Source: Triticum aestivum
Lineage: Eukaryota; Streptophyta; Magnoliopsida; Poales; Poaceae
Direction: 5' to 3'
DNA length: 64,000 nucleotides
NCBI RefSeq assembly: GCF_018294505.1
Contig: NC_057809.1
Span: forward strand, 416,257,485 to 416,321,484
The notes beneath the pieces were generated by a model that saw only the letters and a list, made by a program, of their open reading frames with translations, searched no databases and had not been told where the DNA came from. Shown here one piece after another: positions 22,672 through 33,936 of this stretch. Made by a program: the position numbers and the translations under genes. Numbering within the stretch: position 1 is the stretch's first letter; every line of letters begins with the position of its first letter.

Positions 22672-24035
22672 GTGTCCTTCACTATTATCTTTTGGAGTAG
22701 TTTGTCATTTACTCACGTGATTCATGTATATCCTATGAGTAACTGGTTGAATAATTGAATATCATAAATCTGAATTTATATATGTTTCACATGCTTATAC
22801 CATGGGGAGTAATGACTTCACATAGAATAAGTATAGGTAGTAAACTTATTGAAAGTTAGCAAACATAGAATTGGTCACTTGAACAATTCATGAAAGAATA
22901 TTGAAGGAAGAGAGATTTCACATATAAATATACTATCTTGGACATCTTTTGTAATTGTGAGCACTCATTAAAATATGACATGCTAAAAGGATGATGTCGG
23001 ACAAGGAAGACAACGTAATGGGTTATGTTTTCTTATATCCGAAATAAAGTATATTGTCTTGGATCATCCAACATGTTGAGCATGCTTTTCCCCCTCATGC
23101 TAGCCAAATTCTTTGCACCAAGTAGAGATACTACTTGTGCTCCCAAACATTCCTTAAACTAGTTTTGCCATGAGAGTCCACCATACCTGCCTATGGATTG
23201 AGTAAGATCCTTCAAGTAAGATGCCATCGATGCATGCAATAAAAATTGCCCTCTAAATATGTATGATCTAGTAATGTGGAGAAAATAAGCTTTATACGAT
23301 CTTGTGATGTGGAAGAAATAAAAGCGACGGACTGCATAATAAAGGTCCATATCACAAGTGGCAATATAAAGTGACGTTCTTTTGCATTAAGATTTTGTGC
23401 ATCCAACCATAAAAACGCATGACAACCTCTGCTTCGCTCTGCGAAGGGCCTATCTTTTACTTTTATCTTCTACCCTTATGAAAGAGTCATGGTGATTCTC
23501 ACCTGTCCTTTTTACATTTTATCCTTTGGCAAGAACATTGTGTTGAAAGATCCTGATATATATATCCAATTGGATGTAAGTTATCATGAACTATTATTAT
23601 TGACATTACCCTTGAGGTAATAGGTTGGGAGGCGAGTCTGTAAGCCCCTATCTTTCTCTGTGTCCGGTTGAAACTTTGAACCCATAAATATCACGTGAGT
23701 GTTAGCAATTGTGAAAGATTAAATGATAGTTGAGTATGTGGAGTTTGCTAAATCAAAGCTATGACATAGATCCTTCCTGAGAATAAGATGAATTGCAATT
23801 GTTTGATGACTGAGAGTATAGTTTGTTAGTTTCAAGAAAGTTTATGATCTATACTTTAACATGTGAATAGCTTGTTACTTGATCATGAAAAGCTTTATGA
23901 AGATGAGCTACTGTTATGATATATATGATGCTAGAAAAAGTGATTGAAACTATCATTGATGAAACTTATGCACTTGCTAGCATTCACACTTCATAAATTA
24001 TTTCTTTTATCATTTACCTACTCGAGGACGGGCAG

Positions 24036-24054
24036 GAATTAAGATTGGGGATGC
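24036..24054 (+). promoter_or_regulatory. Polypurine tract before LTR 3
   Basis: GGAATTAAGATTGGGGATGC abuts the TGATACG start of the last LTR. One base differs from the tract before LTR 2. Confidence 0.7.
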
Positions 24055-25589
24055 TGATACGTCTCCAACGTATCTATAATTTATGAAGTATTCATGCTAT
24101 TATATTATCAACCTTGGATGTTTTATATGCATTTATATGCTATTTTATATGATTTTTGGGATTAACCTATTAACCTAGTGCCCAGTGCCAGTTTCTATTT
24201 TTTCCTTGTTTTTGAGTTTTACAGAAAAGGAATATCAAATGGAGTCCAATTGACGTGCCAATTTTTGATGATTTTTTATGGACCAAAAGAAGACCCCGGA
24301 GTAAAAGATTTGGGCCAGGAGAGTACCGGGGAGTCCACGAGGGTGGGGGGCGTGCCCACCCCCCAGGCACGTGGGCCTGCCTCATGGACGCTTCGGGAAC
24401 CTCCTTGACATGAGACCGACGCCAAAAATTCCTATAAATAGAGAAACTTCGGAAAATTAACCTAGATCGGGAGTTCCGCCGCCAGAAGCCTCCGTAGCCA
24501 CCAAAAACCAATCTAGGCCCTCTCTGGCACCCTGCCGGAGGGGGCCATCATCACTGGAGGGCCTGGAGGAGGATCCCGGATGGGACATCATCACCATGAA
24601 GGCTAAAGACCAGAGGGAGAACCTCTCCCCATCTAGGGGGAGGCCATGGAGGAGGAAGCATAAGGGGGAGAACCTCTCCTCCTCTCTCCCGGTGGCACCG
24701 GAGTGCCATCGGGAGGGGAATCATCACCGCGGTGATCGTCTTCATCAACATCACCATCCTCATCTCTTTTATGCGGTCCAGTCTCCCGCACCCCGCTGTA
24801 ATCCCTACTTGAACATGGTGCTTTATGCCACATATTATGATCCAATGATGTGTTGCCATCCTATGATGTTTTGAGTAGTTATCCTTTGTCTTTGGGTTGA
24901 TTGATGATCTAGATTGGTATGAGTTGTATGTTTTACTTTGGTGCTGTCCTATGGTGCCCTCTGTGTCGCGCAAGTGTGAGGGATTCCCGCTATAGGGTGT
25001 TGCAATACGTTTAGGATTCGCTTATAGTGGGTTGCGTGAGTTACTGAGACACAAATCCGAGTAAGGCGGTTGTTGCGTATGGGATAAAGAGGACTTGATG
25101 CTTTAATGATATGGTTGGGTTTTACCTTAATGATCTTTAGTAGCTGCGGATGCTTGCTAGAGTTCCAATTATAAGTGCATATGATCCAATTAGAGAAAGT
25201 ATGTTAGCTTATGCCTCTCCCTCATATGAAACTGCAATGGTGATTACCGGTCATTGTTAGGACAATTCCGCACACCGATCCACGATTATTCCACACTCGC
25301 TATTTATGATATTTAGTAATATATTCTAACTTTATGATAACAACACCTACTTTTATATTTTAGCTCTCTGATATCATACAAAGTAATCCTCTTCATACCC
25401 ACAACATAGTTTTATTTCTCGTTGCTAGTTGGATGCAAACGTTCGGTGTACGTAGAGTCGTATAAGTGGCAGATAGAGCTTGAGAGAATATTGATCTTAC
25501 CTTAAGCTCCTTGTGGGTTCGACACTCCATACTTATCACTTCCACCTTTGGAAATTGCTATGATGATTCCTTGCACTTGGGGATTATCA
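24055..25589 (+). repeat. LTR 3 (right) of the tandem array
   Basis: TGATACGTCTCCAACG...TTGGGGATTATCA, the best preserved termini of the three. It has a shorter CATCAT microsatellite and a small deletion near 25253 (the sequence TTAACAATTGCC region is lost). It is followed directly by the right TSD copy AGGAC and the rest of the CACTA exon. Confidence 0.9.
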
Positions 25590-25725
25590 AGGACTGGTCA
25601 TCTGTCTCTGAATCCTCCTCTGAGGAGCTCCCTGTAACCATCGAGATATATGCTTCACTAGGTACCATTGCCTGCTCTGAAGACTTTGTTTTCACTCCTG
25701 ATTTTTCCATAATCGGCTCAAATGG
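25590..25725 (-). pseudogene. CACTA TNP1-like exon, 5' part (split by the array)
   Basis: Minus-strand exon after a CAG acceptor at 25728-25726. It is open in phase 0: PFEPIMEKSGVKTKSSEQAM, then an acidic SSSEEDSETDDQS, continuing at 6094-6076 as YIPAE to a GT donor. The first half is paralogous to the exon at 5599. The acidic, serine-rich character fits a regulatory DNA-binding protein of CACTA type, but the family call rests mainly on the last exon. The retroelement landed in this exon and its TSD duplicates five exon bases. Confidence 0.6.
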
Positions 25726-26203
25726 CTGATACACATGAAGAGTAGTTTAATATACACAGATTGTCGACAAATGGAATACGTAATGAAAAAAAAGATGGCA
25801 TGAGATAATTCACATATATGATGCCTGGCTACATGGCGGTGCATAATTCACATATATGATAACTGGCTGAAAAACATGGCACTGCATAATTCCCATATAC
25901 TCCCTTCGTTCCTAAATATTTGTCTTTTTAGAGATTTCAAATGGACTACTATATACGGATGTATATCGACATATTTTAGAGTGTAGATTCACTCATTTTG
26001 CTCCGTATGTAGTCACTTGTTGAAATCTCTAAAAAGACAAATATTTAGGAATGGTTGAAGTATGATATAGAAACCAAACAGGTGGCATTCACACAAAGCA
26101 AATCTAAACTGTGCTGATGACATATAAGATGAATAATGTAAGCAATACGAGGCGCCATATGCATGATATGACCAACATCAGCATGCCAGGTTAGAGCAAA
26201 CAC
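25726..26203. other. CACTA intron with repeats and a MITE
   Basis: Between two minus-strand exons. It holds copies of the CACATATATGAT repeat seen in the neighbouring intron and the Stowaway element at 25900-26060. No gene seen. Confidence 0.5.
25900..26060. mobile_element. Stowaway-type MITE (Tc1/mariner)
   Basis: A 161 bp near-perfect inverted repeat. Its ends CTCCCTTCGTTCCTAAATAT and ATATTTAGGAATGG-TTGAAG are imperfect complements of each other, and TA (25898-25899 and 26061-26062) flanks it. End sequence and TA target are typical of grass Stowaway elements. Inserted in a CACTA intron. Confidence 0.88.
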
Positions 26204-26325
26204 CTTAGGTGGTAAATAGGAGTGGTCGGCTCCCTTTGAATCCGCATCTGAATAGTTATCTTCCTATGGAATAGAATCCGGAATGGCGGGAGGGGGGGGG
26301 GACTTCGCCCACCATGGAGCAGCGT
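26204..26325 (-). pseudogene. CACTA TNP1-like exon with C-run
   Basis: Candidate minus-strand exon bounded by a CAG acceptor at 26328-26326 and a GTGTTTG donor. The 3' half reads SDADSKGADHSYLPPK, paralogous to SETDDQSYIPAE of the next exon, but in a different phase from the 5' half. A ten-base C run and an in-frame TAG lie between, which suggests slippage and decay. Confidence 0.45.
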
Positions 26326-26635
26326 CTGCATGACATTATATTCCCATGCAACGGTCTTCTCTTTTTCTCTACATGTTCAGTACGATCGTGTACAATAACT
26401 AACATGCATAATAAAAAATTAGTTAGATTTTGTAAGGCCTAGGGGGTGCATGGAGAAATCAAGACTGATGGTAGCAAACGAGTGGATAGATCCAAAACTA
26501 ATGATAGCAGCTAGATTATAGCTTCAGTTTAAAAAGATAGACAATGGATCATCTACTGTTTGTTGCCCACCCAACATGAACCACATAGAAGACCCCAGAT
26601 GAACAAGATAGTAGACAGATACTATTCATTGTTAC

Positions 26636-26751
26636 CTCGATATGAAATCTCTACTGTAGTGAATGCTTCTGTCGAGGGTGCACCTCAGGTGGGGTGGATG
26701 ACCGCACAGTAGGAGCAGGACATAACACACAGAGTTTTCTTTGACGCCTAT
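26636..26751 (-). pseudogene. CACTA TNP1-like exon (decayed)
   Basis: Bounded by CAG (26754-26752) and GTAAC. One phase reads RRQRKLCVLCPAPTVRSSTP and on, with a single TAG near the 3' end (probably CAG to TAG). The assignment rests on splice signals and position between other exons. Confidence 0.4.
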
Positions 26752-26759
26752 CTGAAAAT

Positions 26760-27180
26760 GAAGTAAATATGTAAGGGCTCCGTAGAATTGGAGGATTCTA
26801 TAAATGCAGGGATAGGAAAAATACAGGAATATGATAGGAATGCATGTGCAAACAAAGCATTTGGAAACATAGGATTTCTGTGAACCTCGGTGTTTGGTTC
26901 ACATGAATTGGAAGAACACAGGAATGGAGAAACATGGTCAAATTAAATTCAAACCATGTGAAAATGAAAAAAAATAAGAATCTTATTATGCCAGTAATGT
27001 AATTAGTCATGTTCTTCATGCATATTAATTTGAAAAGGACGTCCAACTAGATATTAAAATTCCTAGCATTTTTCTTTCAAAGAGACACCAAAGGAAAAAA
27101 AATCCTCCAGTTTTGCTTTGCTCCACTCCTAACCAAATGCACGAATAGTAGTACCATAGTAGTTCCATAGCAAAGGATCC
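26760..27180. other. AT-rich CACTA intron, nothing recognised
   Basis: Intron-like, AT-rich sequence with motifs such as TTTGGTT and GGAATAGGAA-like runs, reminiscent of small DNA transposons. I could not define terminal repeats or a TSD. Confidence 0.3.
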
Positions 27181-27233
27181 CTAAGGGATCGACATGAATG
27201 CACAGTAACAAAGTGATGCAACGAGTGTACAAC

Positions 27234-27418
27234 CTCTTTGGCATAGCCTTGTCGACCTCAGCATCATTGGGTTGGACGTGGAGGGTGGTGATGCTGGTGT
27301 GACTGTCAGAGGTGGGAAGAAGATATGAGGCCTCTGGAAATGGCACCGAGGATACTACTCCGCTGTGATGGACAGTCCCGTCGTTGGAGCAGCTCCCGTG
27401 AGGTGTATGGTGTCGAGG
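27234..27418 (-). pseudogene. CACTA TNP1-like exon
   Basis: A minus-strand open stretch between a CAG acceptor (27421-27419) and a GAG/GTTGTA donor. It reads RHHTPHGSCSNDGTVHHSGV, then SSVPFPEASYLLPTSD, and is open over its whole length in a frame that also extends past both splice sites. No domain recognised; position and splice signals support it as an exon of the same gene. Confidence 0.45.
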
Positions 27419-28024
27419 CTGAAGCAGGACAAGATAAACAACATTAATTTGAAGTGGGACTCTAATATCATCTGCAATAGATGATGTAAAATACATCAGC
27501 AAAAAGTGCTAGATGTAAAATGCATCAGCTGTGCCACGGGCGCTCTGACAGATGCTATAAATACTGTTTACTCTGAACTTAACTGAAGAAACTGAACTTT
27601 ACAGTCGAAACTAAATTTTACTATCGAAACTGATTGAACTAGTAGAAGAGCATTTCAATAGATGTTTAGGGTGTTCGAGCACTAGTAGCAGAGAAGCAGT
27701 GATCTAAATCAGCAGACGGTTGAGCAGGGAATGCACTAGTAGAGAGCAAGTCGTGCAGCAGAACCGCGAGCGAGTGCTTAAGTAGCAACTCCTGTAGGTG
27801 CCGGAGGTCATGCAGCAGCAGTAGTAGCAGCGCGAGCGAGAGCAAGAGCAGAGCAGCATCACGAACAAGAGCAAGATCGGAGCAGCATCACGACCGGCAC
27901 CAATAGCAGAGCAGAGCAGCAGCATGAAGTGGCCGCCGTGGAAGCAACGACATGGGGGAGAGACGCCGTGGATGAAGTGGCCGGCGATGGCACCGTCGAT
28001 GGAGACCCGCCATGGTGCTCAGTA

Positions 28025-28452
28025 TCAAGCACCGACAGCCCCGTGAGATCGAATAAACGATAAAATGCAGCGGTGAGTGCAGAACCTCCTTGGTGGCGCT
28101 GAGTGGACCTCGACTTCATCGGAGGAATTGGTGAGGTTGCTGTGGTTCCGGTGGGGAAGGTCAAGATGGCACTGTGAGGATGGAGGTGGCGCAATAGATG
28201 AGGTGAACGTCCGGGCAGCTCCTTCGAGGTGGAGGACGAGGCGGCTGATCCGGCAGGACGTTGAGATCGACGACGGAACCTCATCCGGTGCGGTGGATGA
28301 GGGAGGACGAGCTGTTGCGGTGGACGACGTCGTCGAGGAAGAGTCTCTGGGTAGGCAGCGGTCGGCAGGCCGACCGAGGAGCGTGGGGTTTCGTGGGTTT
28401 TGGCGGCCTCGGTGTACGAATGGGGGGCGAAGAGGAAGGTAGGGGGAGCCAT
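28025..28452 (-). pseudogene. Probable first exon of the CACTA TNP1-like gene
   Basis: G+C-rich minus-strand block. The first good ATG (28452) starts MAPPTFLFAPHSYTEAAKTH, and a proline/arginine/serine-rich stretch follows. All three frames are long here because of base composition, so the true frame cannot be chosen by length. The MAPP frame remains open well past 28077 and a frame change inside the exon is possible. A compositionally biased N-terminus is common in such proteins. Confidence 0.4.
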
Positions 28453-29648
28453 GGCTTAGTGACGCGCTTGTCCGAAATGTAATGTAAGTTACCAGCATAC
28501 CCCCACCGATTTTGACACCGCAACATCGAGCCGGCATTTCCGGCTGAGGGGTAGAAGGGGGATTTCGCGTGTCTAGGCTATGGGACCGATTTCAGATGAG
28601 GAGGGAGTTTTCGCGCGCGTCGAAATTTCGGGATAACAAGGCGCAACGCGGGTTGAAGAGGTGGGAGTTTCAAAGCAGATGAGACAAAAGATACTTGAGC
28701 TTAAAATTTTGGGATAACAAGGCGCGGATTCCTTGTTCGGCAGAACAAACTTAACGTGTACAAAAAAACAATTCATACAAGACACAAGAGAGTCATGTCC
28801 CCCTTTACTATATTGCTATAAATGGCATTGAAAAAACTACAAGAAAAATGTAAAAAAATCGGGAGAACAAGATTACCCTGTACAATACCAATTCGATTCG
28901 CACTTCCCTCAACAACACCAAAAAACAAATCAATTCCCACCAAAAGAAAGAGTCATGTCCCTTCTTATATGATTACAAATGCCAAGATCTCAAATTTCAG
29001 TTTTTGAATCCACGTTATGTTGAATTCGAATATATCATTAGGTGACCTTGCGGTTTATAATGGATGTAGTCCTACATTTTGATCTTCTATCATATATGAA
29101 CATTTTACTCCACCCTATGAACATATATATTGTCGTCTACCATATGGACTAAATTTGAGTCAATTTTCCTTATTTGAATACGATTGTTGTCAAGTTATAC
29201 AATCATTTAAATATTATCTTGATAACAAAAAACATACATATAATAGTAATCATATTTCACTATAAACTACATGTAACATACCATCTCCAATTCAAATATT
29301 TGTATTCATTTTATGTTGAATTCAAATCAGAGTACATTGGTCTAGGTGGCGAGATGTTCGGGGGTAATCTAAACCCTGTTTTCATATGTATATAATTCTT
29401 GGCTGAATTGGAACAAGTTTTGGTATAAGCTTCTTCGAAAATCGGAGATTCTTTCAACAAGCCTTGTGGTTCCAAGAGGGAACGTGTCACCTTTGTGTGC
29501 GAAACAATATACGCTGCCTCCCCCGGATTTTCTTTAGAGAGGCAACATAAAACTATATGAATGCCCCTGTTAAATTTTGGAATTATTCCGGGTTTGTTTG
29601 GCCTTTTTTATACATTAATTTGGTTTCTAGACATTTAATGTGCATAAT
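28453..29648. other. CACTA sequence 5' of the gene; short direct repeats, no gene
   Basis: Contains two copies of GGGATAACAAGGCGC (28630-28644 and 28711-28725) and two related blocks around AGAGTCATGTCCC (near 28788 and 28950), then AT-rich sequence to the edge of element A. It probably holds the promoter of the TNP1-like gene. The matching CACTA terminus is not found. Confidence 0.45.
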
Positions 29649-32600
29649 TGTCAAGACCCCAATTCTAAGTCACAACGATCTAGCATGTAACACATCATAT
29701 CACTTGTGACCTCACACACGGTATTCCCACGGGTGCCACCATACCTGGCCCGGGACCGTTTGCACCTTATGGCTCACGTATATGATAGTGTCGCCAGTAT
29801 CCATATGACAGAGAACCCGGGCCGACATGAGTAGTCGTGAACCCAAAGTGGCGCTAACTTACGGGGATAGGCGTACATGAACCAGCATCCAACGTGTCGG
29901 TCATCAGCGTGCGAATCCGGGCTGTAGCAACTGGGCTAACAGGACTCCGGGAACCCAGGCTGTAGCAGGCTAGCAGGACGCCGGAAGACACCGCGTGACA
30001 TTTCCCCAAAGGGACAGACACAGGAACAAAGTGAAGCACATGTGGGCCAGTCTAAGTGTTCTAGAGCAGTAGTAACTGGGCTAGCAGGACTCCGGTAAAC
30101 TGGGCTGTAGCAGACTACCATGGCTCAGTGGAAGCACTAGACTACATTTCCCCATAAGAGAGGCTACCGAGGATAAACAACTATGTTGTCGGATCCCACA
30201 CATACCAAGCATTTCAATCATACACACAATATGCCAGATATGTGTAAATACAACATGGCATCACAACAAAACTCTACAACTCAAAGTAGTTATCATTAGG
30301 CTCTGAGGAGCCAAGTATTACAAACATGGGTCTCATGACCCACCATACAGAGCATACAAGCAACAAGCACAAGCGGAAACTTAACTTGTCTAAGTATAGA
30401 CAACTATAAAAGAAAAAGGATGAGAATCCTGACTATCTACAAGACCCTGCCGAGGGCACAAGATCGTAGCTGAGGTAACAAGCTAAACGTCGAAGTCCGC
30501 GTGGAACTACTAGCGAGACTGAAGTCTCTCTGCAAAAACATAAATTAAGCAAACGTGAGTACAAATGTACCCAGCAAGACATACATCAGAACTAGCTACA
30601 TATGCATCGGTTTCAACAAAGGGGGTGGTCGAGTTTAACTACAGCAAGCCAACTTTGACCCGGTGGCTATCCTGAACTATGACTGCAAGTAACTCTTTTG
30701 AGGTGGCGCACACGAGTCCACATATTCACCATATCAATACACCACTATGGATCCGCTCCCGTCTCCCTACGGCAACGCCATCCATAGCACTCACGCTTAT
30801 CTTGCGCATTATAGAGTATCCACTTTCACTTGTCTATGAATTGTAAATGCAACCAAGAAGTCCTTTACTGTGGACATGGCTATTCGATTAGATCATGTTA
30901 ACCCTACAGGGGTGTACTTATTCACACATGCTCTCGCCACTCACCACCATGTACACGTCGTGTATCTCGGCAACCTTCAAGCGGAATCCTGGCGAGGGAG
31001 TCGACCACGACCTGACTAACCACGCAAGTCTCTAGTCCAGGTTTATCGCCTATTCGGTTTCCATCCGCAAGGAGATCCGGCCGGGGTGTCGCTCACGGCC
31101 CCAAATGATGTCGGCAGGGTTCCCAAGCCCACCTCGATAGATGGATCAACGCTTGGTACACCGTGCCATGGTGCCTAGTCTATCCCAAGCCCACCTGTAC
31201 TAGGTGCCACTTGGTAGACTACTAACAGAACCTACAAACACCAGAAACTAGTTGCAACTCCTGGACAGAGATCGAGATGGTTAATAAGCCGAGAGGGGTC
31301 GAGTTACCGAAACCCAATGTGTGGTAGTAACTATTCATGGATCACAAACACAGAACTCAGTTCCTGAGGAGGGTTTCAATGAGACAACCCACCATGTACT
31401 CCTACATGGCCTCTCACCGCTACCTTTACCAAATCGTGTTCACACACTTAGCTCTCAATAGTAGGACATGTTCAAACCTTTCTAATTCATCCCTGATGAA
31501 TCAGACCTGACACAACTCTAAGCAATAGCAGGCATGACAAACAAGCATGAATGAGTAGGCACATCAGGGCTCAAACAACTCCTACTCATGCTAGTTGGTT
31601 TCATCTATTTACTATGGCAATGACAGGTCATGCAGAGGAAAGGGGTTCAACTACCGTAGCATGTAACAGTTGAATCGTTGTTGTCCTAATGCAGTAAAAG
31701 AGAGCAGAAGTGAGAGATTGGGATTGTATAGGAATGAACAAGGGGGTTTTGCTTGCCTGGCACTTCTGAAGATAGTATAGCTCTTCATCGGTGTCATCAA
31801 ACTCATCGTCGAAACCACGCCTACTGAGAGGGGACAAATACTGGCAAACAAGGAAGAACACAATCAATGCAATGCAACAATATGATGCATGATCATGACA
31901 TGGCAATATGCTGTGATTTGAGCTAATGCAACTAGCAACAATTTAAATGAAGTTGGTTTGAACCAAAGGTTCAAATTCAAGCTCCATGTGTGATTATTTA
32001 AATGCCAATCATTTGTTTTGACCTGATCAGCAGGTATAAGTTATTCAAACATGCATGAAAGTGATACATATGGATTCCTTGATTTTTTCTGATAATTTTT
32101 CATATATAAATTATTTCATTTGGAGTTACGGTTGATTTTATAAGAATTTTAGAAGTTTTAACAATTTCTGGAATTTTCCTGAATTATAAATAATCCAAAA
32201 AACACTTATTACGTTAGGGTGACGTCAGAATGATGTCAGCAGTCAACAGGGCCGGTCCAGGTCAAACCTGACTAGTGGGGTCCACTGGTCAGTGACTCAG
32301 TCAACTAACATGTTTAATTAGCACTAACTAAAAGTTAATCTAGGCTAATTAGTCCCTCGACCCACATGTCAGTGGCTGTGGGTTTAAAATTAAGTTAATT
32401 TAACACTTAGCTAATTAACAGGGTCTAGGGCCCACTTGTCAGCGGCTAACCTAACTAACCTAAATAGGATTAGCCCTTACTAACTTAGTTAGCCGGGCAG
32501 GACCCGCATGTTAGTAAGAGAGAGGGGTCAAACCCCAGGTCACATGGGGTCAAACCCCGCCGGTCAAAGTGGTCAACCTACCGCGTTTAGCCGCCGACGT

Positions 32601-33918
32601 GGCCGGATGCGGCGGAGCGCGTCGGGATCCACCTACCGGGGCTCTTTTGGCGCGCAGGGAGGAGCTACGGGAAGAGGGTGGAGTGGCACATCCAATGGTG
32701 GCGGTGGCGGAGGCTGGGGTGGCCGGGAGCAGCGCCGGCGACGAAGGTTGCGGCGGCCGGAGCTCGTGTGCAAGCGGGGATGGGCTGCGCTACGCAAATG
32801 AGCGCGGCGAGGTGCTACGAAGGCTCTACGTGATGCGGGGAGTGCGTTGGGCACATTTCCGAGACCAAATGGTCACCAGAGCGTCACCGGCGACGAGCGC
32901 GGGCGGCGGCGCGTGCAGGTGAGCGCGGTGCAGTCGCTACGGCGCACGGGGAAGGAAAAGAAGAGGAGGGGAAGGTCAGTGGCTCACAACGGTCACGACG
33001 AGCGAGTCAGCGAGGTCGGGAGGCAGCAAGGAAAGCGCGGAGTCGCCAGCGATCTCGGGGACCGAAGGTTGAGGAAGGGGTCACTGGCGTCCTTGCAGGC
33101 TTCCCGGCATCGAACGGCTTGGTGTAGACGATGCAGGGGACGGCGACAGTTCTTCTGGACATGCTGGAAGGGCGAGGGAGGGCCGATGGCCGCGGTGAAC
33201 GGTGTCGGCGGTGACGTGCTCCGCTCGGCGGTGCTCGGGGGAGAAGGCAGACGAGGGAGAGACACGGGAGAGAGGGGGAGTGACCAGGGGGTTGCATGGC
33301 GCCCTCAGGTGAGTCCAGCGGCGAGCAGGAAAGCAGGATGTGGCTGACGTGTGCGCGCGCGTTGGGCACACGCCCTCCTGCCTACTGGCAGGAGGTTGAA
33401 GATGGTGGTGGCGGCGGTGGGCTGGGATGCATAGTAACTGGGCCAGCGAGGTAAGTGCCCAGTTCTTTCTCTCCCTCTCTTTTATTTTCCGTTTTCTAAT
33501 TATTTTGATCTGTTTTGAATTAGTAGAAATACTAAGTTATTTCGTAAAATCCTGAAATAATTGTGGGCATTATTTGAATTATTTCCAACAACCCCCAATT
33601 GCTTTCAGAAGTATTGAAACATTGAAAACATTTATAAGCATTAAATGCTCCAATTCAAATACAATATGATTTAACTCAAAAATCCATAGATGGCCAAGAA
33701 ATATGCTGATCATTTTTGGCAGATGTTTTCACCTTTATCAGAAATCATGAACATTTTCAAAGGCATTTTGGGTTCTTTGAAAAGATTTTATTAGAACCTA
33801 TTTGAATTCTTTCTGGTGCTAGGGTTTGATCAATCCCCATTTCAGCTTTACATAAAATTTAAACATGATGCAACAGACAAGTGCTAGCCTAGTGCAAGGT
33901 AAATCTAGGGATGTGACA
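29649..33918 (-). repeat. 3' LTR of element A
   Basis: TGTCAAGACCCC...GGGATGTGACA, 4270 bp, with a G+C-rich block around 32500-33400 that creates many overlapping spurious frames. It matches the copy starting at 37348, apart from small indels such as about 30 bp present near 30390 and missing near 38070. Confidence 0.88.
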
Positions 33919-33936
33919 ACTCACCCCCGCTAAACA
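33919..33936 (-). promoter_or_regulatory. Polypurine tract of element A
   Basis: On the minus strand GTTTAGCGGGGGTGAGTT directly precedes the LTR. Upstream of it CTCGGGACGAGATTC resembles the end of gypsy polyproteins (compare 54361-54384). Confidence 0.65.

Larger units (their letters stand above)
17322..24054 (+). mobile_element. Internal region 2 of the array (non-coding, non-autonomous)
   Basis: Second copy of the internal region, interrupted at 19926-22671 by a solo LTR in exactly the same place as in copy 1. The right flank (22677-24054) and its counterpart (12966-14343) are both 1378 bp. No gag or pol domain in any frame. Confidence 0.85.
6095..25589 (+). mobile_element. Tandem gypsy-like retroelement array: three LTRs, two internal regions
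   Basis: LTRs at 6095-7649, 14344-17321 (enlarged by a 1.4 kb insertion) and 24055-25589 alternate with internal regions 7650-14343 and 17322-24054. The outer ends are flanked by the same 5 bp, AGGAC (6090-6094 and 25590-25594), so the whole array sits at one integration site. Each internal region has a tRNA-Asp-type primer-binding site and a polypurine tract in the correct places but no gag, protease, RT or integrase, so the element is non-autonomous. Both internals share a nested solo LTR with the identical TSD. This is best explained by unequal recombination between LTRs after the first insertion. Confidence 0.9.
2836..29648 (-). mobile_element. CACTA (En/Spm-type) DNA transposon, left terminus to right break, interrupted
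   Basis: Starts CACTACAAAAAAAGACACTT, a CACTA-superfamily terminus. Repeated short motifs follow (variants of CATGAC, GTCAT and CACTTCCGTGATG), and then a minus-strand multi-exon gene whose last exon resembles the second ORF (TNP1-like) of grass CACTA elements. Bases 6095-25589 are a younger gypsy array inserted in one of its exons. No inverted TAGTG end matching the left terminus is seen before 29648, where gypsy element A begins. I infer that A also inserted in the CACTA and that the other terminus, probably with the transposase gene, lies right of the window. Confidence 0.75.

Noticed and set aside
27671..27760. CACTAGTAG at two places, which looked like CACTA termini
   Set aside because: No matching inverted TAGTG end or TSD, and the surroundings read as the CACTA gene region.
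28500..29648. Right terminus of the large CACTA element
   Set aside because: I looked for the reverse complement of the left end (…TTTTTTTGTAGTG) and did not find it, so no end was called.
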